Assembly: GCA_036897625.1 (NCBI GenBank)
Contig: JAYMTA010000494.1
Location: 1-27,871, forward strand
Direction of reading: 5' to 3'
Source of the DNA: Pelargonium cotyledonis
Taxonomy: Eukaryota; Streptophyta; Magnoliopsida; Geraniales; Geraniaceae
DNA: 27,871 nucleotides
This document shows, piece after piece, positions 1 to 10,900 of the stretch; position 1 is the stretch's first letter, and every line of letters begins with the position of its first letter. The position numbers were made by a program, and so were the translations under genes. Under the pieces are notes generated by a model. It was not told where the DNA came from. It ran no database searches and saw nothing but the letters and a program-made list of their open reading frames with translations.

Positions 1-145
1 TGGGGTGCATGCGTCTAATCTCTGCTTGGATTCAGCTCACGGCTTCACGCCGCTCCTTCCATATCGTCTCCATGAGAGAGGGGGGTGGTTGACGTCCACC
101 GTGCTTGCGGTCGTCGATGGGAGATTTTGGGCACTAAAACAATAA
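1..145 (+). CDS. Possible 3' tail of an unrecognised coding region (partial)
   Basis: A frame beginning at base 2 stays open for 47 codons and ends at a TAA at 143-145. The stretch is clearly richer in G+C than the AT-rich DNA that follows it, which is why it stands out. The residues just before the stop read VVDGRFWALKQ. I recognise no family. No start is visible because the window begins inside the frame. The opposite strand also has a short ATG frame here but it stops after 13 codons. This could be the end of a gene to the left, a pseudogene or a transposon fragment. 47 open codons in G+C-rich DNA is weak evidence. Confidence 0.18.
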   Translation, partial: GVHASNLCLDSAHGFTPLLPYRLHERGGWLTSTVLAVVDGRFWALKQ

Positions 146-1500
146 AAATAAGCAATCCAATGAAGGCAAATATAAATAACCCTTCAAATAATAAATAAAG
201 ATATTCTTCTAAAAAAAATATCAAAGTTTAGGAAGCGTTTGGTTGTCCACATTCATTTATTGTCGCCTAGCTATGAACCACAAGATGTGGTGGCCAAACC
301 GCAAATCAAGCAAGCGCCCCCCTACCCTTGGAGAGGGTATGCGTCTATTATTAAGGTAGCCACACATTTGGCTGTCCACATTTATAGTATCCTACTTTTA
401 GCTTTGAGTTGGGACTATCTCCAAGAACATGGGCAGGTGAATGTTTTTTGTTTGTTGGCAATTTTGGATTACTTTAGTCGGTTCGCTGTGTCGATCTGAT
501 TTTTAAGTCGTCGTGAACGATTGTTTACTTATTTTTAGTTTTAGAATGAGTGTTTTAATTTGCTATTATAAGTTATTGAGAAGTTTGCTTTTTTTGGTGG
601 AGCAAAATAATAATAATATAATCTATTAATTCAAATTGGACGACAATAAACACGATATAACGGTGGAGCTTTGAAACCAACCCATTCATTCAAGTTTGAC
701 ATAGAGACTTATGACTTACCTAACTTGTGGACTACTAGGTTCGCAAACCAACATGTAAGTGAAAAATTGACACTACCAAACCAAGTCAATTTAGCGAAAT
801 CATTATGAATTATAAAGATGAAAGCACCAACCTAAATAATCAAGATGAATACAATTGAATCCCCACACCCCCCCCCCCCCCCCCCCCCCCACTCCCAATC
901 TTGAATATTACGAATAACTAACAAGGATTGCATATGAAGCCTAAAATAACAACATTGAGGTCATTGCTAACCGCCTCTCGCCACAACCGAATATGTCATC
1001 TGATTCGATAGCAACCTAGAGGTTGATATGAGGTCTCAGACCGAAACACTACTTCTCATAATCACCTTTTCCTTATTTGCAACCACCACTACAACCACAT
1101 AACTCCAATTGCCTTACACACATGACACCTTAACTTGCTATTAAGCAAAAACTTGTTGTCCTTACAAAAGAAGCCGTAATTTGTTATCTACAAACTTAAA
1201 AGTTTGACGCGCACTCTAAAAGGGTGAACTTAGCAATTTTGCATTGGTAGTGTACTATAAGTTGGCACATCTCGTTACACATGTAATAAAAAAAAATTAC
1301 ATTTGAGATTAAAAAAATAAAATATACATTTTATAATCATAAAAAATTCACAACTCCTCAACACACAAGTGTTATAAAAATTGGTTAAAACTCAAATTTA
1401 AAGTAATATTTGGATCCATGAACAAATAATAATAGAAAATATTTATCGAGGGTAATTTCGGAAATCAGTATTTTACAACCTGGCGCTAAATGGACCGGTT
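146..1500. other. Gene-poor AT-rich spacer
   Basis: I see no supportable gene here. The only longer frame (239-499, +) has no recognisable product and lies in transposon-like sequence: the motif at about 231-243, 'ggaagcgtttggt', resembles the ends of small plant DNA transposons. The stretch holds the poly-C run near 868-890 and long A/T runs. The right-hand end leads into the HSFA1-type promoter. Confidence 0.5.
868..890 (+). repeat. Poly-C homopolymer run
   Basis: About 23 consecutive C residues follow 'ccccaca' and are followed by 'actccc'. Such runs are prone to length error in sequencing and slippage in vivo, so the exact length should not be trusted. Confidence 0.9.
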
Positions 1501-1540
1501 TTTCATTTTTGGATTAGCCGGAAGTCCTCGTCATAACGGC

Positions 1541-1546
1541 CACGTG
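1541..1546 (+). promoter_or_regulatory. G-box (CACGTG) upstream of the HSFA1-type gene
   Basis: A palindromic CACGTG core in the context 'ggccacgtgtaa' lies about 90 bp upstream of the TATA box. G-boxes are bound by bZIP and bHLH factors in plants. The position fits a proximal promoter element, but a 6-base match alone is modest evidence. Confidence 0.45.
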
Positions 1547-1631
1547 TAAGTTTACAGCTATCCTCTACAATCAGCCTCATGACATCACTCCATCAAACTG
1601 TCCATCTCCAGACCCATGCTAATCAAACGCT

Positions 1632-1639
1632 TATAAATA
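1632..1639 (+). promoter_or_regulatory. TATA box of the HSFA1-type gene
   Basis: TATAAATA occurs in the context 'cgcttataaatactcgc'. Transcription would start about 30 bases downstream, near 1665, giving a leader of about 620 nt before the ATG at 2292. The pyrimidine-rich tract at 1700-1755 would lie in that leader, as is common in plant 5' UTRs. I see no perfect heat-shock element (alternating nGAAn/nTTCn) next to it. Confidence 0.6.
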
Positions 1640-1760
1640 CTCGCAAGTTCTCGCAGTTCTCACCACTCTCTTGGCGCAGAAGCTAAACCCCACATATGGA
1701 CAACAACACCACTCTCTTTCTCTTTCTTAAACCCTCTCTTTCTCTCTCTAAATTCTATCT

Positions 1761-2290
1761 GAATTAGGGTTTTTTCTCGAAGTCTCGGTACGGTACTTGC
1801 TCTATTTGAGATCGAATCAATGGCTTTATCATGAATTAACTGCGAAAAATTGTTCGTTGAAACTGTTTCGAACCAGCACTAATCGCTGTTTTTCTGAATT
1901 TTTTTTTTCATGGTTTTTGGACGGAATTAGGGTTTTTTGAAGCCTCGGGACGGTGCTTGCTCTCGGACGCTCAGTTCTGTACGGTAATTGCAATTTCTGA
2001 GATTGAATCAGTGGCTTATCGTGAAGAAATTGCGAGAGATCGTTCGTTGAGATTGCTTCGAATCAGCACTCATCGCGATTTTTCTATTTTTTTTGTTGAA
2101 GGAATTAGGGTTTTTGAAGCCTCGGTGTGCTGGCTCTCGAACGATCAGTTCTTTAAGGTAATTTTTTGTTCTCCCTGAGATTGAATCAATTGCTTATCGT
2201 CAATTAATTACGAGAAATTGTTTGCAGAAACTGGTTCGAACCAGCGCTAAGCTGTTTTTCTGATTTATTTTTGTAGTTTTCGATAGGAGA
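1761..2290 (+). repeat. Three tandem repeat units in the HSFA1 leader
   Basis: Three diverged direct copies begin at about 1761, 1924 and 2102, each opening with 'gaattagggtttt'. Each then shows, in order, a 'cgaagcctcgg'-like block, 'gagattgaatca', a 'ggcttatcgtgaa'-like block, 'tcgttgaaactg/tttcgaaccagcac' and a 'tttttctgatt' T-rich tail. Periods are about 163 and 178 bp. The first copy lacks about 25 bases ('acgctcagttctgtacggtaatt') present in the other two. Short upstream ORFs in copy 1 (1820-1834, 1831-1839 and 1910-1930) lose their ATGs in copies 2 and 3 (ATGG becomes GTGG or TTGC). Confidence 0.85.
2158..2276 (+). other. Candidate 5'-UTR intron of the HSFA1-type gene
   Basis: A donor-like AAG|GTAATT at 2158 and an acceptor-like T-rich tract ending 'tttttgtag' at 2276 bracket 119 bases just before the ATG. 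An alternative acceptor 'tttgcag' ends at 2227. A second donor-like GGTAATT lies at the matching place in repeat copy 2 (1984). This is inference from splice motifs only; the leader may equally be unspliced. Confidence 0.3.
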
Positions 2291-2291
2291 A

Positions 2292-5200
2292 ATGGAAGGA
2301 GTTCAGGATGCGTCGTCGATCACGAGCGCTGCATCGGCGCCGAATCTGAGTTCGCCGCCGCCGTTCCTCTGCAAGACATACGACATGGTGGACGATCCTT
2401 CCACGAACTTGGTGGTGTCGTGGAGCAAGAACAGCAACAGCTTCGTTGTCTGGAACGTACCGGAGTTTGCTAGGGATCTGCTGCCTAAGTATTTCAAGCA
2501 CAACAACTTCTCCAGCTTCGTCAGGCAATTGAATACTTATGTGAGTGTTTCGTTAATTTCTGTTATGCGAAATTTGATTGCATATTTGGAATTTCTGTGG
2601 AAATGTTTATCTATGATTGTGCTGATTGTGAATTTTGGGTGGAGTGTTGGATTTTAGATTAAGTATAGATTAGGGGTTTTGAAACAGAATATTGATGGTA
2701 AATCATGGAGGTTATGGTTATATTGTTGGTCATTTTATGGATCCCGAGCTGTGTATTTGAGTTCCATATTGACCTCAGTGTTGTGTTGATTACTTTTTAT
2801 TTTTATTTTTTGAGTTGTGAAAATCTTAATCACGTGCTATGGATCAGCTATTTCTTTTGACTCTATATTGCTGTGTCAGGAAAAATTAAATAGTTTCTAT
2901 TTGCATTTGAATTGTTTTTCTATGAACATGTGTTTTTTACTGTGGGAAGTGTGATTGAAAGGCCAGCAAGGACCTTCGTAGGATTTATTCAACCGTCCAA
3001 CTGCAATTGCGATCCCTCACAAAAAAAATCTATTCTGATTATCTTAGCTGTTGGTTGCATAACAAATCGAGCTGGATGATGTCGAAAACTTCGGTTGGAA
3101 TTGCTGGTTGTCTCTGTCTCTATAGAGTTGAAAGACCTATTGTAGCTCCTATACAATTTGAAAAAACACCTAGTCCTGCCAGTCCTGCTCATTTGTCATG
3201 TATCTTGTTGGGGACGTCATAATCCAAATAGGGTAGATTGGATTTTGATTATTCGGGCTATTCTCCTTGTGGGCATTGCATCTCTTAGACTCAAGTGTAA
3301 TCAAGAAAACCAAAAATGATAATCTATTGAATATGGACTGATGAAATTACTTATATTGAATAATATTGGCCCGTGTGTGCCGAACTTTCTTATTTGGAAC
3401 AGCTAAGCCTTTCAATAACTTTTTTTATAGACTGCTATTAGGTTTTACAAAACAAAATAAAATAGTTAATTAAACCCAATTTACAATTAGATGGACTGCT
3501 ATTTTCTTAGTAACACAAAACTGTACCAAACTATACAATTGTTTTATCCTAGTTGTTTCAGAGTTTGATGATTTTGGATATTTTCACCATGATTTTATCT
3601 CAAGATGTACCTCATCATGTCAAATTTTAGTATTTTCTCAGTTTGCAGATAAGAGTGTGTTTATTGATTGACGTTCTTAAAACTTGCAGGTCAGTTTGTA
3701 TCTTGAATGGCTATACACGTCCTGGTCAATTTTTGGTTCACTTGGCAAAATATTCATGTTTTAGTATTTGTCTATGATGTAAGTTAATAGTCCACTTGAA
3801 GCTCAACAATTTAATGTAGAAATTTTAGTTTATCCATGTGAAATCTATGCACAATAGAATTCAAGTGGCATTCATAATTTGTTGGTAATTTTGACATCAT
3901 AAAATACCTATCATTTTGTTTTGTTCTGTTTTTTAGCAATCAAATTGTTTTCTTTGTTGTTGTAAAGCTAATTCTATTAAGATGATAAATTGTGACCGGA
4001 CAACGAAGACACTAGATTCACTAAACACCTTTAGTCTGTTTTAGGACATCAGCATATTCTCGTTCTCTACTTGAACACCTCTACTGTGTGAATTACATTT
4101 TTCTTTCTGTCTTGTATTCTAAATAATATATTCGTCGTAGCATATTTGTTCCATCCAATTTTGTGATTAACTGAAGTATTCTTTGATTGTTATTATGGTT
4201 GAAGTTTTCTTGTTAATCTTACTTCTCTGTGAAAATGTAGTATATGAAAAAAGAAAGCTCCAGTTACCCTTCAGTTCGGTTACTTGCAGACACGAAATTC
4301 ATCTTTGTTGTACAAACTCGTTAGAAATCACAGTATACTCTTGGCACATCTGATCTCCATTCGTTTGGTCAACCACATTATCTTAGAAAGTCAAATAGTT
4401 GATAAATTGACTGATCCTCGACTCCTCATTACATGTATTATTCTCCTATTTATTTTTATCGATAATTGTTACTATATATTATTGATTGTTTCTGTTATGT
4501 GAAATTGCTTAGTTGTAATGTTTCTCTCAATTTGTTTGTGCAGGGTTTCAGGAAGGTCGATCCAGATCGCTGGGAATTTGCAAACGAAGGGTTTTTAAGA
4601 GGTCACAAACATCTCCTGAAAAATATAAGTCGGCGAAAGCCTGCACATGTACAAAATAATCATCATCAACCACCACAACAACCTCAGATTCAGAGCACCT
4701 CAGTCGGGGCCTGTGTCGAGGTGGGAAAGTTTGGGCTCGAGGAAGAGGTTGAAATTCTTAAAAGGGACAAGAATATCCTTATGCAGGAACTTGTTCGGTT
4801 GAGGCAGCAGCAACAAACAACTGACAATCAGTTACAAACTGTTGGTCAACGCGTACAGGTAATGGAGCAACGTCAACAACAGATCATGTCGTTTCTAGCA
4901 AAAGCCATGCAGAGTCCCGGCTTCTTTGCCCAGTTCGTTCAGCAGCAGAACGAAAGCAACAGGCGTGTCAGTGGCAGCAGTAAGAAACGAAGACTTCCTA
5001 AGCAGGAGGAAGAAAATTCAATCGGTGAGTATGGGGCGGCTGCAGCTGCTCACTCTCCCGATGGCCAGATCGTCAAGTACGAGCCGTCAATGAACGAAGC
5101 AGCCAAAGCAATGGTGCGCCAAATAAAGGAAATGAACGCCTCGCCTATTTTTGAACCTTCGATAACAAATTCAGATGGTTACAATGTCGTAGATGCCGGG

Positions 5201-5731
5201 AGCTCCTCAACCCGGGCTTCGGGGGTGACCCTCTCCGAGGTCACACCTACTTCAGGGCTGTCCTTCCCTACTCACCCTTCTGAAAATCAGTCGCCTCCAG
5301 CTAAGGCGGCGACGGCGGTTCAGTATCCCGAAATGAATGTTCTTAATTCTCAGAATGACGACTCAATATTGCTCGACTTCACTCGAATGCAAGGAATTGA
5401 GCCGGAAAACACTGTGGATATTGCAGATGTGAATTTCGTGGGGTCAGTTTTGGATGGAGACATAAGTCTAGACAGCTTCTCGCCCGACCCCGATGCTGAT
5501 GGCTTGCTAGATGGGATCCCAAAGCTTCCGGGAATCAACGATGTTTTCTGGGAACAATTTCTCGCAACAAGCCCACTTACTGGGGACACAGATGAAATCA
5601 ATTCAAGCACGCTAGAACCGAAGGAACACGAGTTTCAGCTAGGGCTTGAAAATGGGTGGAACCAGAGCCCACATATGGATCATCTTACTGCACAGATGGG
5701 GCTTCTCGCGTCAAACGGGAAAAGGGGGTGA
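2292..5731 (+). CDS. HSFA1: Class A heat-stress transcription factor, HSFA1-like (2 exons)
   Basis: Nuclear activator that trimerises and binds heat-shock elements; HSFA1 members are the master switches of the plant heat response. Coding exons are 2292-2540 and 4544-5731, joined by a 2,003-bp GT-AG intron that cuts the DNA-binding domain after NTY and before [12 protein letters not shown], the intron site conserved across plant HSFs. The protein is 478 aa. Domains seen: winged-helix DNA-binding domain at about 23-116 ([11 protein letters not shown] to RRK); HR-A/B heptad coiled coil at about 148-205 with the longer class A spacer; basic nuclear localisation signal KKRRLP at 230-235; acidic/aromatic AHA activation motif [11 protein letters not shown] at 416-426; leucine-rich export-like signal at about 461-471. 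The start is the first ATG in a good context (agaaATGG) after a leader with upstream ORFs. The AHA and C-terminal signal place it in A1 or close to it; the exact paralogue (a, b, d, e) cannot be fixed. Confidence 0.93.
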
Positions 5732-5919
5732 TGTAAATAACGGTATAGGCGTCTCAATATACAGAGGTAATTCTTGTTTCATTCGCGTCTTCTATTATTC
5801 TTAGGAAGTTAGGTATATATGACTTACCTATAATATCCCTAGAAAATGTTAGTTAGAACTTAGAATCTTTTGCTACACCAAATGCACAAGGATACACCGG
5901 ACACTAATTCACTTCTCCT

Positions 5920-6061
5920 TAGAGCCAGCAATTTGGACTCGAACATGTGGGCACCGGGAACCCGACCCACATTTTTGCAAATTTGAGTTGGAATAAATAT
6001 GACCAATTAATTTCGGGTCGGCTTTTCAATTGAACCTGAAAAATCTGAATGGTCAGCCCTG
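5920..6061. mobile_element. Small hAT-like MITE (142 bp)
   Basis: The left end reads TAGAGCCAGCAATTTGG and the reverse complement of the right end reads CAGGGCTGACCATTCAG, so the termini are imperfect inverted repeats of the TAG-G/A-GC type typical of plant hAT elements. The 8 bases before the left end (CTTCTCCT) and after the right end (CTTCTCAA) share 6 of 8 positions and look like a decayed 8-bp target duplication. The interior has the 'cgggtcgg / ccgaccc' words shared with other elements in this window. There is no coding capacity, so it would have moved only with help in trans. Confidence 0.55.
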
Positions 6062-6699
6062 CTTCTCAACTTTTTTCTATAAAAAAATATACGACAATAT
6101 TTTTGGGTCGAAGGGAGTATTGATACAAGTCTTTTTATTTTTTTTTTGGTTTCCTCTTGACAATCAACTGACAATGTTACGGGTTGGGCGAATCGGGCAA
6201 CTTTTTGTTAGTTCTAATGAGTCTAGTCACTTAGTGGAAAAGTATAGAGCCGATAAAAAAGTTGTAAAATACGAACACGTGAGTAGTTGGCTCGCAGCCC
6301 AGTTTGGCAGTGCCTTCAGTTGACAGTGCTCTAGAATCATTGTACCAAAACTATAGGTTATGTGAAAAGGATTGATGTTTTCTGTTTTTATAAAAATTCA
6401 CCCCACTCAATGGGACTCGAATCTTCGAAATTAAAAGAATGATGTCAGCATGCGTTTTATTTACATGGCGTATAGTGAGTTTACAGATTATTTTCTTAAG
6501 CTTTCTGTTTACGGTTTTTACAGAGGGTACTGCTTTTGGCTTGTGCTGCTAGTAGGAGGCCAATGCAAAGCTTCGTCGATGGACAACAACGGGTTAGAAA
6601 AAGAAGCCTATAGAAACTCTTACTAACCTTTCTCTGTATTTTAATAATTTCGCTGTGTACGGTTCTTGGTAACAACAACCCTCTTTCCATTACATATAC

Positions 6700-6843
6700 G
6701 GTACTGTCTTAGATTATAATTTTGGTTCAGGAGTGAGAATCAAGAACGGGAATGAGATATCACCTTTGGATAAAGGTGATTCTCGTTCTTGATTAATTCT
6801 CATTCCTGTTTCGAACTTTCTAATCCAAAGCCCAAACGTTACC
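6700..6843. mobile_element. Fold-back MITE, possibly Tourist-like
   Basis: The whole 144 bp is one imperfect palindrome. The inner arms are 6739-6767 and 6772-6793 ('atcaagaacg...caccttt' against 'aaaggtga...cgttcttgat') with a 4-base loop. The outer arms run to GGTACTG on the left and, inverted, GGTAACGTTTGG on the right. Flanking trinucleotides TAC and TAA could be a decayed 3-bp duplication, which would suit a PIF/Harbinger (Tourist) element; that class is inference. A relative lies at 11067-11201. Confidence 0.55.
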
Positions 6844-6975
6844 TAATGTCGATCACAGCTTAGTCCATTATCTAGTATTAACTATCAAATCTATCCCTCA
6901 ATGATAGCAGGAGGAGCCGGAGCGGGAAATACTTTGCAGCGAGATCAATTATAAAAATCGTTGTATTAAAATATT

Positions 6976-6993
6976 TATATATATATATATATA
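6976..6993 (+). repeat. (TA)n microsatellite
   Basis: Nine TA dinucleotides in an AT-rich spacer. Confidence 0.85.
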
Positions 6994-7837
6994 GATTATA
7001 TATGTTTTTAATTATATTTATTTCTCTGGCTTTCTCTTTGGTGTACTCTCAATCAAGTTTGAGAAAATTGAGTGACAGATAATTAGGTGTATCGATATTC
7101 ACTATTCAGTTGCGGCATATCAAAAGAACTACAGGTTCCACTGCTATTTCCTGTTCTTAGAATTAGTAAGGCAATTTGCTGCTAAATATATAATAGCTTT
7201 ATTTGCACAATACACGTGACCAATATTACATTGTTCAATATTTCAATATTCAAATATCTTTTCTTTTCCTTTCTTTTAACACCGAAGCTTTTTTTTATAA
7301 GCAACGGAGCAGCATGCTTGTGTTTCTCACCTCCTAATGAAGAGTGTTACTCTATTAGTTGTTAGTTCACTTCTTAAACTCATAAATTTCATCTACACTA
7401 TCGGCAAAAAGACTCAATCTTAAAACCTCAAAGCGCATCAACCGCTTGGTCCCAACATGCCTTGGGAACCGGAGTTAACCAAACCATTGTTCTTATATTT
7501 CATTTCAACTTATTACAACAATTTCACACAAACAATTAATCTAAATGTTCCAAACCTCTAAATTGTGTTGCATTTGAATAGTCACCAGCATCTACATGTT
7601 TTTAGAGGAGCACACCCAAAAGTAATAATCTATTCTCTAAGAATTTGTAAAAAGAATATTTAGTCTATGTTAATGAATAATGACCGTCCTTGAATTATAT
7701 GATGTCCAATACAAATTAGACTTAGACTCACTCAAAACCAGGTTGACCAGAGAGCTCTTTTAGAAAATTGGGAGACTAAGCCTTCATTTTTGATAATTTA
7801 CATCTTGAATAATCACACAAATTTGGAATTTTCCAGC

Positions 7838-7960
7838 TCAGGCTAAGACTACTATGACCACAATGATCAGAATGATTCCAAATATCACCATAAGCAAACA
7901 CATCTGCACCAAAAGTTTATAAAAAAGAACGTGTTAAAAAAAACATAAAAAGGAAATATT

Positions 7961-7995
<35 letters not shown>

Positions 7996-10900
7996 AAATA
8001 AATACTCTCTCCGTCTCCAATCGTGTGTTCAGTTGTCGACTATTTCTACTGTCTTCTCCTTGGAACTTTTTTTCTTTTTTGAAAACCAATTAAACTTGTT
8101 TAGTTGCATAGTTTTTCATTTGAAACAAAAAAACAATGGATAACAAAATTATCTAGTTTCTCAAAATAGCTTGAACAATACAAAAACTCATATTTGCACT
8201 ACTACTTTGTTTTAGCTTTAGAAAGAGGAAAATCTTGAAGACTGAAAAAATATAACTCAACATATTTACTAATATCCTCAGTTTTCCATAAATAAATAAA
8301 AACATATCCAATTAGTGAATTTTAATTCGTTATACATTGGGAAACGACTCGAAGCCTTAATCAATAACCTCGTTCAAGCTGAGTAAAAAAGTATTGAGCC
8401 GAACCGAGGGCCGACAATTTTTGGCTTGACCCCTATACTTCAGCTTCTAAGTTTTTATTGCCATAACCAAAATTAGACTAAACCAAAATGGAAAATGAAA
8501 GCATGATAGGAAAAAGAAATGATAATACGGATTGAAAATTACCAGAGATGAACCAGTTTTTTGGCTCTTGGCCGCTTTCTTAAGTTGAGAAGTAGCTTGA
8601 TTAGTTGAAGCATGGGAGCTCTCAATATTAGAACTGATGTCATCTGAAAACAATTTATGTTTAGCATTTTGTAGGTTAACCTATCAAAGTGGTCCCTGAA
8701 CTAGAAGAACCCGACTAATTTGGTCATTAATTAATTTTATACCAAAATGGTCCTCCAACTATTGAAAGCCGACTAAAATCATCCCTTACTAAACTTTTAT
8801 ATAACGATAGTCATTGTCGGGGACTATTTTGGACGGTTTCAAATAGTTACTGGACTATTTCAGCATAACATTACTTTATGAACCAAATTGATCAAGTCCT
8901 GATATTTCAGAACCATTTTGGTAGTTTTACAGCATTTTGTGTGATACGGAGAATTCAGAAAACTAGAAACATAAAAAGGAAAAGAAACATATGCTTACCG
9001 ATCATAATTCCTTGGTCATGAACCAGAACAGCTAGATCTTTGAAAATCTCATTTACCTCGCTGATTTGATGCTGGATTTCTTTGATACCTTGCTCTCGCT
9101 CTTCAATTATAGCTTCGTTGAATACTATTTCGTTGTCCAAATGCAACACGTCTTGTCTGGAGATAATTAGCAGGCACATTATAAACATAGATTCCAATTG
9201 CATATTGTTAGTGTAAAATTAAAGTTGGGCCTTCAACTATCATCTTAAACTTTAAGTTGAGTTCGTTCTCTACACATATCGTAACAGGTTTTGATCCGAG
9301 TCTAGGCCTAATTACACACTCTCTTGAGGTCTTCAGTCCACATGCAGATGTATATCAGTACATGCTTGCATGTGAGGAGTGTTGAGTGAAAAAGAGTAAA
9401 AGACACCGATAGTGCACGTATTGAGCCCACAATTAAAAAAATATTGTATGAGATTTGCAGGTGAAGGGGAGAGATGAAATTGATAGAAATAAGTCTCACA
9501 CGGATAAAGTATGATAAAAAATTAGTAATATAAAAGTGTATGTTGCTGATCAAAAAATATAAAAGTGTATGTGAAACTCTACTAATAATGTTGATCTTTT
9601 AATATGAGAACCCAAGCCTCTTTTGTATGTAGCTCTATATTAAAATTAACACTTATGTTTTGATACCATTTTTGCAAGTTCATGTTGCATAAAATAGACC
9701 CGATCAATTTTCGGGTTGGATTAGGCAAGCCCACACATTTTACACCGTGAAACCCAAAATCCGCAACCCGCACTCCTGTCGGGTCGGGTTGCGGTTAGGT
9801 TTTTCCAACCTAAACCCGAGTTGTAAGCTCTACCTTGACAAGGTTCATTATTATATGTAAGTTCCCCATTTCAAGATAACCAATGAGAATATAAATTATG
9901 TAATTAAGACCTTTACAACAGGAGGTATTTTATTGCTTGTGTTAGAAATAAGTCGATGTTATGTGAAAATGCTCACCTTTTGGACTCTAACAGAAGAACT
10001 TGTTGTTTGCGATTTTCACGACTCTCTGAGGATCTTATCTCCAGCTCGTGGTCAGTATAGCTGCATCATATTTAATGAAACATGTCAGATGAAGAATGAA
10101 AGTTAAAATCACATAGTATATACATGAGAACAATTGAAGCCACATATCAACAAGCTTTTCCGAAAAAGTTGAGAGTACTGGTCATGCCAACTCAGATGCT
10201 TCCTTGAATATTCACATAAATTGAAATGTGAAAATGTTTTAGATGTTTATAAAACTTTACCTAGATGGGTGAACTTCTTTGGGAACAAATGGTGCGTACG
10301 TGGTTTCCCTCTCAGCTGCTAACCTTTGAGCCTTTTGAAATTCTTTCAGAACTGTTTGGAAATCTTTTGCAAGCTTAGCATCGCCGATTTTCTTGGCAGC
10401 CTGCAGTTAATTAAGAATAAGAAAAACTCAAGACCAGATGTCATTATGCCAACCCAACCCCCCATCTCCCCTATTACCATAAAGATGAAAGGAGGGCACC
10501 AGAAATATCCATTGCATAAGCACTTACGCTAACTTCTGTGTGCTGATCAGTTTCGCTAGCTTGCTTAAGTTTAGCAGAAGTATCTTTTACCAATTGCCCA
10601 ATATGTTGCCTTGTCTTATGCCTGAAAATAGAGTCTTGGACAGTGTAAGTACAAAGATTGAACAAAATGATAATTGGTTATGCAACAGCCATTCCATCTA
10701 CAGTACCATAAGAAATAAATCTATCAAAATTTCATAGTTGCGCTCTATAAACCATCATTTTTGTTGCTACTAATGTACGTTTTAAATGGAAGCAACAATG
10801 ACACCATATACACAGGATTGTAAGGTTTCAGGGGAGGAAGAAGCAAGCTGTTACAGTAACTGTATATAAGTACAAGCAAAACACCCAACTTCCCAAGAAG

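Larger units (their letters stand above)
5732..7837. other. Convergent spacer between HSFA1-like and SYP22-like genes
   Basis: The 3' ends of two convergent genes face each other here. Beyond their untranslated regions I see no coding capacity that looks real. The stretch holds a small hAT-like MITE (5920-6061), a fold-back element (6700-6843) and a short TA microsatellite (6976-6993). Frames at 6030-6323 and 6496-6690 overlap or neighbour these elements and have no recognisable product. Confidence 0.6.

Noticed and set aside
239-499. 86-codon plus-strand frame
   Set aside because: It lies in spacer that resembles transposon ends and gives no recognisable protein.
1957-2178. 73-codon frame in the HSFA1 leader
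   Set aside because: It lies in repeat units 2 and 3 of the leader array, has no family signature and would read through donor-like sites; at best a long upstream ORF, not a separate gene.
4284-4502. 72-codon frame and upstream extension of the exon-2 frame in the HSFA1 intron
   Set aside because: They precede the acceptor at 4543; the conserved HSF intron position and the match [10 protein letters not shown] right after it show this part is intron.
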